Assembly: GCA_050633785.1 (NCBI GenBank)
Contig: JBOEHE010000049.1
Location: forward strand, 23,748-87,747
Source of the DNA: CALKZN01 sp050633785
Lineage (GTDB): Bacteria; Pseudomonadota; Gammaproteobacteria; Arenicellales; Arenicellaceae
Direction of reading: 5' to 3'
DNA length: 64,000 nt
Each line of letters opens with the position of its first letter. The first letter of the stretch is position 1. Under the pieces are notes generated by a model that did not search any database, was not told where the DNA came from, and saw only the letters and a program-made list of their open reading frames with translations. This document shows, piece by piece, positions 62,829 to 64,000 of the stretch. The position numbers and the translations under genes are program-made.

Positions 62829-63809
62829 ATGGCTGAGTTTGCCTTACTCGATAGCTTTTTGAGCAAATTGCCCAGGGATGAGTCTGTCGTTCTAGGGGTC
62901 GGTGATGATGCTGCGGTTATGACCTGTCCCGCCGGGTATCAACTGGTGCAAACCGTCGACACCATGGTGTCTGGTGTGCACTTTGATGGCCATTTCAGTC
63001 CCGCGGATATCGCTCATAAATTATTGCATGTCAATTTAAGTGATATTGCCGCAATGGGTGCTAAACCCAAGTGGGCGACGGTTGCCTTAACCATGCCATC
63101 GGGTGATAAACAATGGTTGATTGATTTCAGTTCCGCGCTCATCCAGGGTTGCAAAGAGAACCAACTGAACCTTGTTGGTGGTGATACCACATCGGGTCCT
63201 TTGAGTATCAGTTTACAATTGACAGGTTTAGTCGCTGATGGAAAGTACTTGACCCGCAAGCAGGCGTTGGTTGGTGACGACATTTATGTCAGTGGAACTT
63301 TGGGGGATGCCGCATTAGCGTTGGCATTGCAGGCTGACTCCTCTTCGCTGGCACCGCTTAATGTAAACAATGAAGATCGCGAATTTCTCTGGCAACGCTT
63401 ATCCAGACCTCAGGCGCAACTGCGTTTAGGTCAGGCTTTGTTTGGGGTAGCTAATAGTTGTATTGATATATCGGATGGTTTGTTGGCCGATCTTGGGCAT
63501 ATCTGTAAGCAAAGCGGAGTCGGAGCAGAATTATCAATAGAAAATTTACCCTTATCTTCTGCTTACAAGAATTGTTTTGAATCTGAAATTAATTATGACT
63601 ATGCGCTGAATGGTGGTGATGACTATCAATTATGTTTCACTGTTTCCAGTGATAAAAGTAATGTTATTCAAGATCTTATTAAAGATACCTCATGTAAAAT
63701 ATCTCATGTAGGAACAATTGTTGCTGATCATCAAATTACGCCATATCTAAAGCAAAAACACTATCAATGCCAACGCCCAGGCTGGCAGCATTTTGCTGCT
63801 GAACAATAA
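62829..63809 (+). CDS. thiL: Thiamine-monophosphate kinase
   Basis: The 326-residue protein has ThiL/AIR synthase-like motifs: GVGDDAAVM, TVDTMVSGVHF, HKLLHVNLSDIAAMGAKP near residue 61, VGGDTTSGP and ISDGLLADLGHI. It phosphorylates thiamine phosphate to the diphosphate. ATG 62829 fits the family N-terminus (MAEFALLDSF) better than the upstream TTG. It follows nusB by 21 bp. Confidence 0.94.
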   Translation: MAEFALLDSFLSKLPRDESVVLGVGDDAAVMTCPAGYQLVQTVDTMVSGVHFDGHFSPADIAHKLLHVNLSDIAAMGAKPKWATVALTMPSGDKQWLIDFSSALIQGCKENQLNLVGGDTTSGPLSISLQLTGLVADGKYLTRKQALVGDDIYVSGTLGDAALALALQADSSSLAPLNVNNEDREFLWQRLSRPQAQLRLGQALFGVANSCIDISDGLLADLGHICKQSGVGAELSIENLPLSSAYKNCFESEINYDYALNGGDDYQLCFTVSSDKSNVIQDLIKDTSCKISHVGTIVADHQITPYLKQKHYQCQRPGWQHFAAEQ

Positions 63810-63835
63810 GGCGAAGCGAAAACGGGAAATGGTCT

Positions 63836-64000
63836 ATGACTCAACCAAACCTCAATAACCTGAAGGACCCCATCCAGTTTCTGGCGTTGGGTTATGGCTC
63901 TGGGTTATTTAAACCTGCTCCAGGCACTTGGGGCACACTTGCTGCGGTACCTTTATGGTGGCTTCTGGCTCAGACAACGCTTCCTGTTTATGTGTTAATT
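63836..64000 (+). CDS. pgpA: Phosphatidylglycerophosphatase A, 5' part
   Basis: The first 55 codons are in the window. The PgpA N-terminal pattern is seen: FLALGYGSGLFKPAPGTWGT at residues 15-34, followed by the first membrane helix. The enzyme dephosphorylates phosphatidylglycerol phosphate. Its order after thiL supports the call. An ATG at 63829 is out of frame. The 3' end lies outside the window. Confidence 0.9.
   Translation, partial: MTQPNLNNLKDPIQFLALGYGSGLFKPAPGTWGTLAAVPLWWLLAQTTLPVYVLI

Overview
The window looks like chromosome from a moderately AT-rich, probably marine, free-living gammaproteobacterium. The strongest taxonomic cue is the right end, where ribBA, ribH, nusB, thiL and pgpA are co-directional, an order typical of Gammaproteobacteria. 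Sec, Tat and lipoprotein signals, an outer-membrane beta-barrel and a tripartite tricarboxylate transporter confirm a Gram-negative cell. I saw no rRNA, tRNA, CRISPR array or complete transposase gene. The organism assignment is inference from gene content.

Left end (1-6.5 kb): accessory DNA. It holds a lipoprotein gene cut by the window edge, a V8/trypsin-like protease, a relaxase and a MobC-type accessory protein (remnant or part of a mobilizable element), then two small secreted proteins. A kilobase without convincing genes follows (5.5-6.5 kb). It is full of inverted repeats, including two diverged copies of one hairpin with a conserved loop and compensatory stem changes, and a tandem pair of perfect DnaA boxes.

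6.5-16.7 kb: a DUF4386 membrane protein, ybaK, and a LysR regulator divergent from an ABM monooxygenase/DUF2798/RidA group, with a 56-bp miniature inverted-repeat element in the shared promoter region. Next come a DUF4331 protein, a TPR protein, an ECF sigma factor with overlapping anti-sigma gene, a Tat-exported ferritin-like protein, cytochrome c and DsbA. This looks like an envelope redox/stress block.

16.7-26 kb: a Gate-domain permease divergent from an Lrp/AsnC regulator; a 1519-residue surface protein of ten DUF11-like repeats with a calcium-binding tail; a TPR plus beta-barrel outer-membrane protein and a tightly linked secreted protein, possibly a secretion or surface-display pair.

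26-34 kb: a LysR regulator divergent from a complete glutamate mutase set (S, L, E), methylaspartate ammonia-lyase, a class III CoA-transferase and a CitE-like lyase. Together these predict glutamate breakdown through methylaspartate and mesaconate. No mesaconyl-CoA hydratase is visible here.

34-50 kb: a second ECF sigma/anti-sigma pair divergent from a YceI protein, with a 32-bp palindrome between them; a metallophosphoesterase; a cupin; two beta-helix proteins; a GT4 glycosyltransferase and an SDR; DUF3179 and GDPD proteins; SnoaL, AraC/GyrI and GST genes.

50-64 kb: a CitA/CitB-type two-component system divergent from tctC-tctB-tctA; kptA preceded by a coupled 28-codon ORF; a RibD-C/DHFR-like protein; a serine hydrolase gene beheaded by a 284-bp MITE; a large membrane protein; and the riboflavin/nusB/thiL/pgpA operon.
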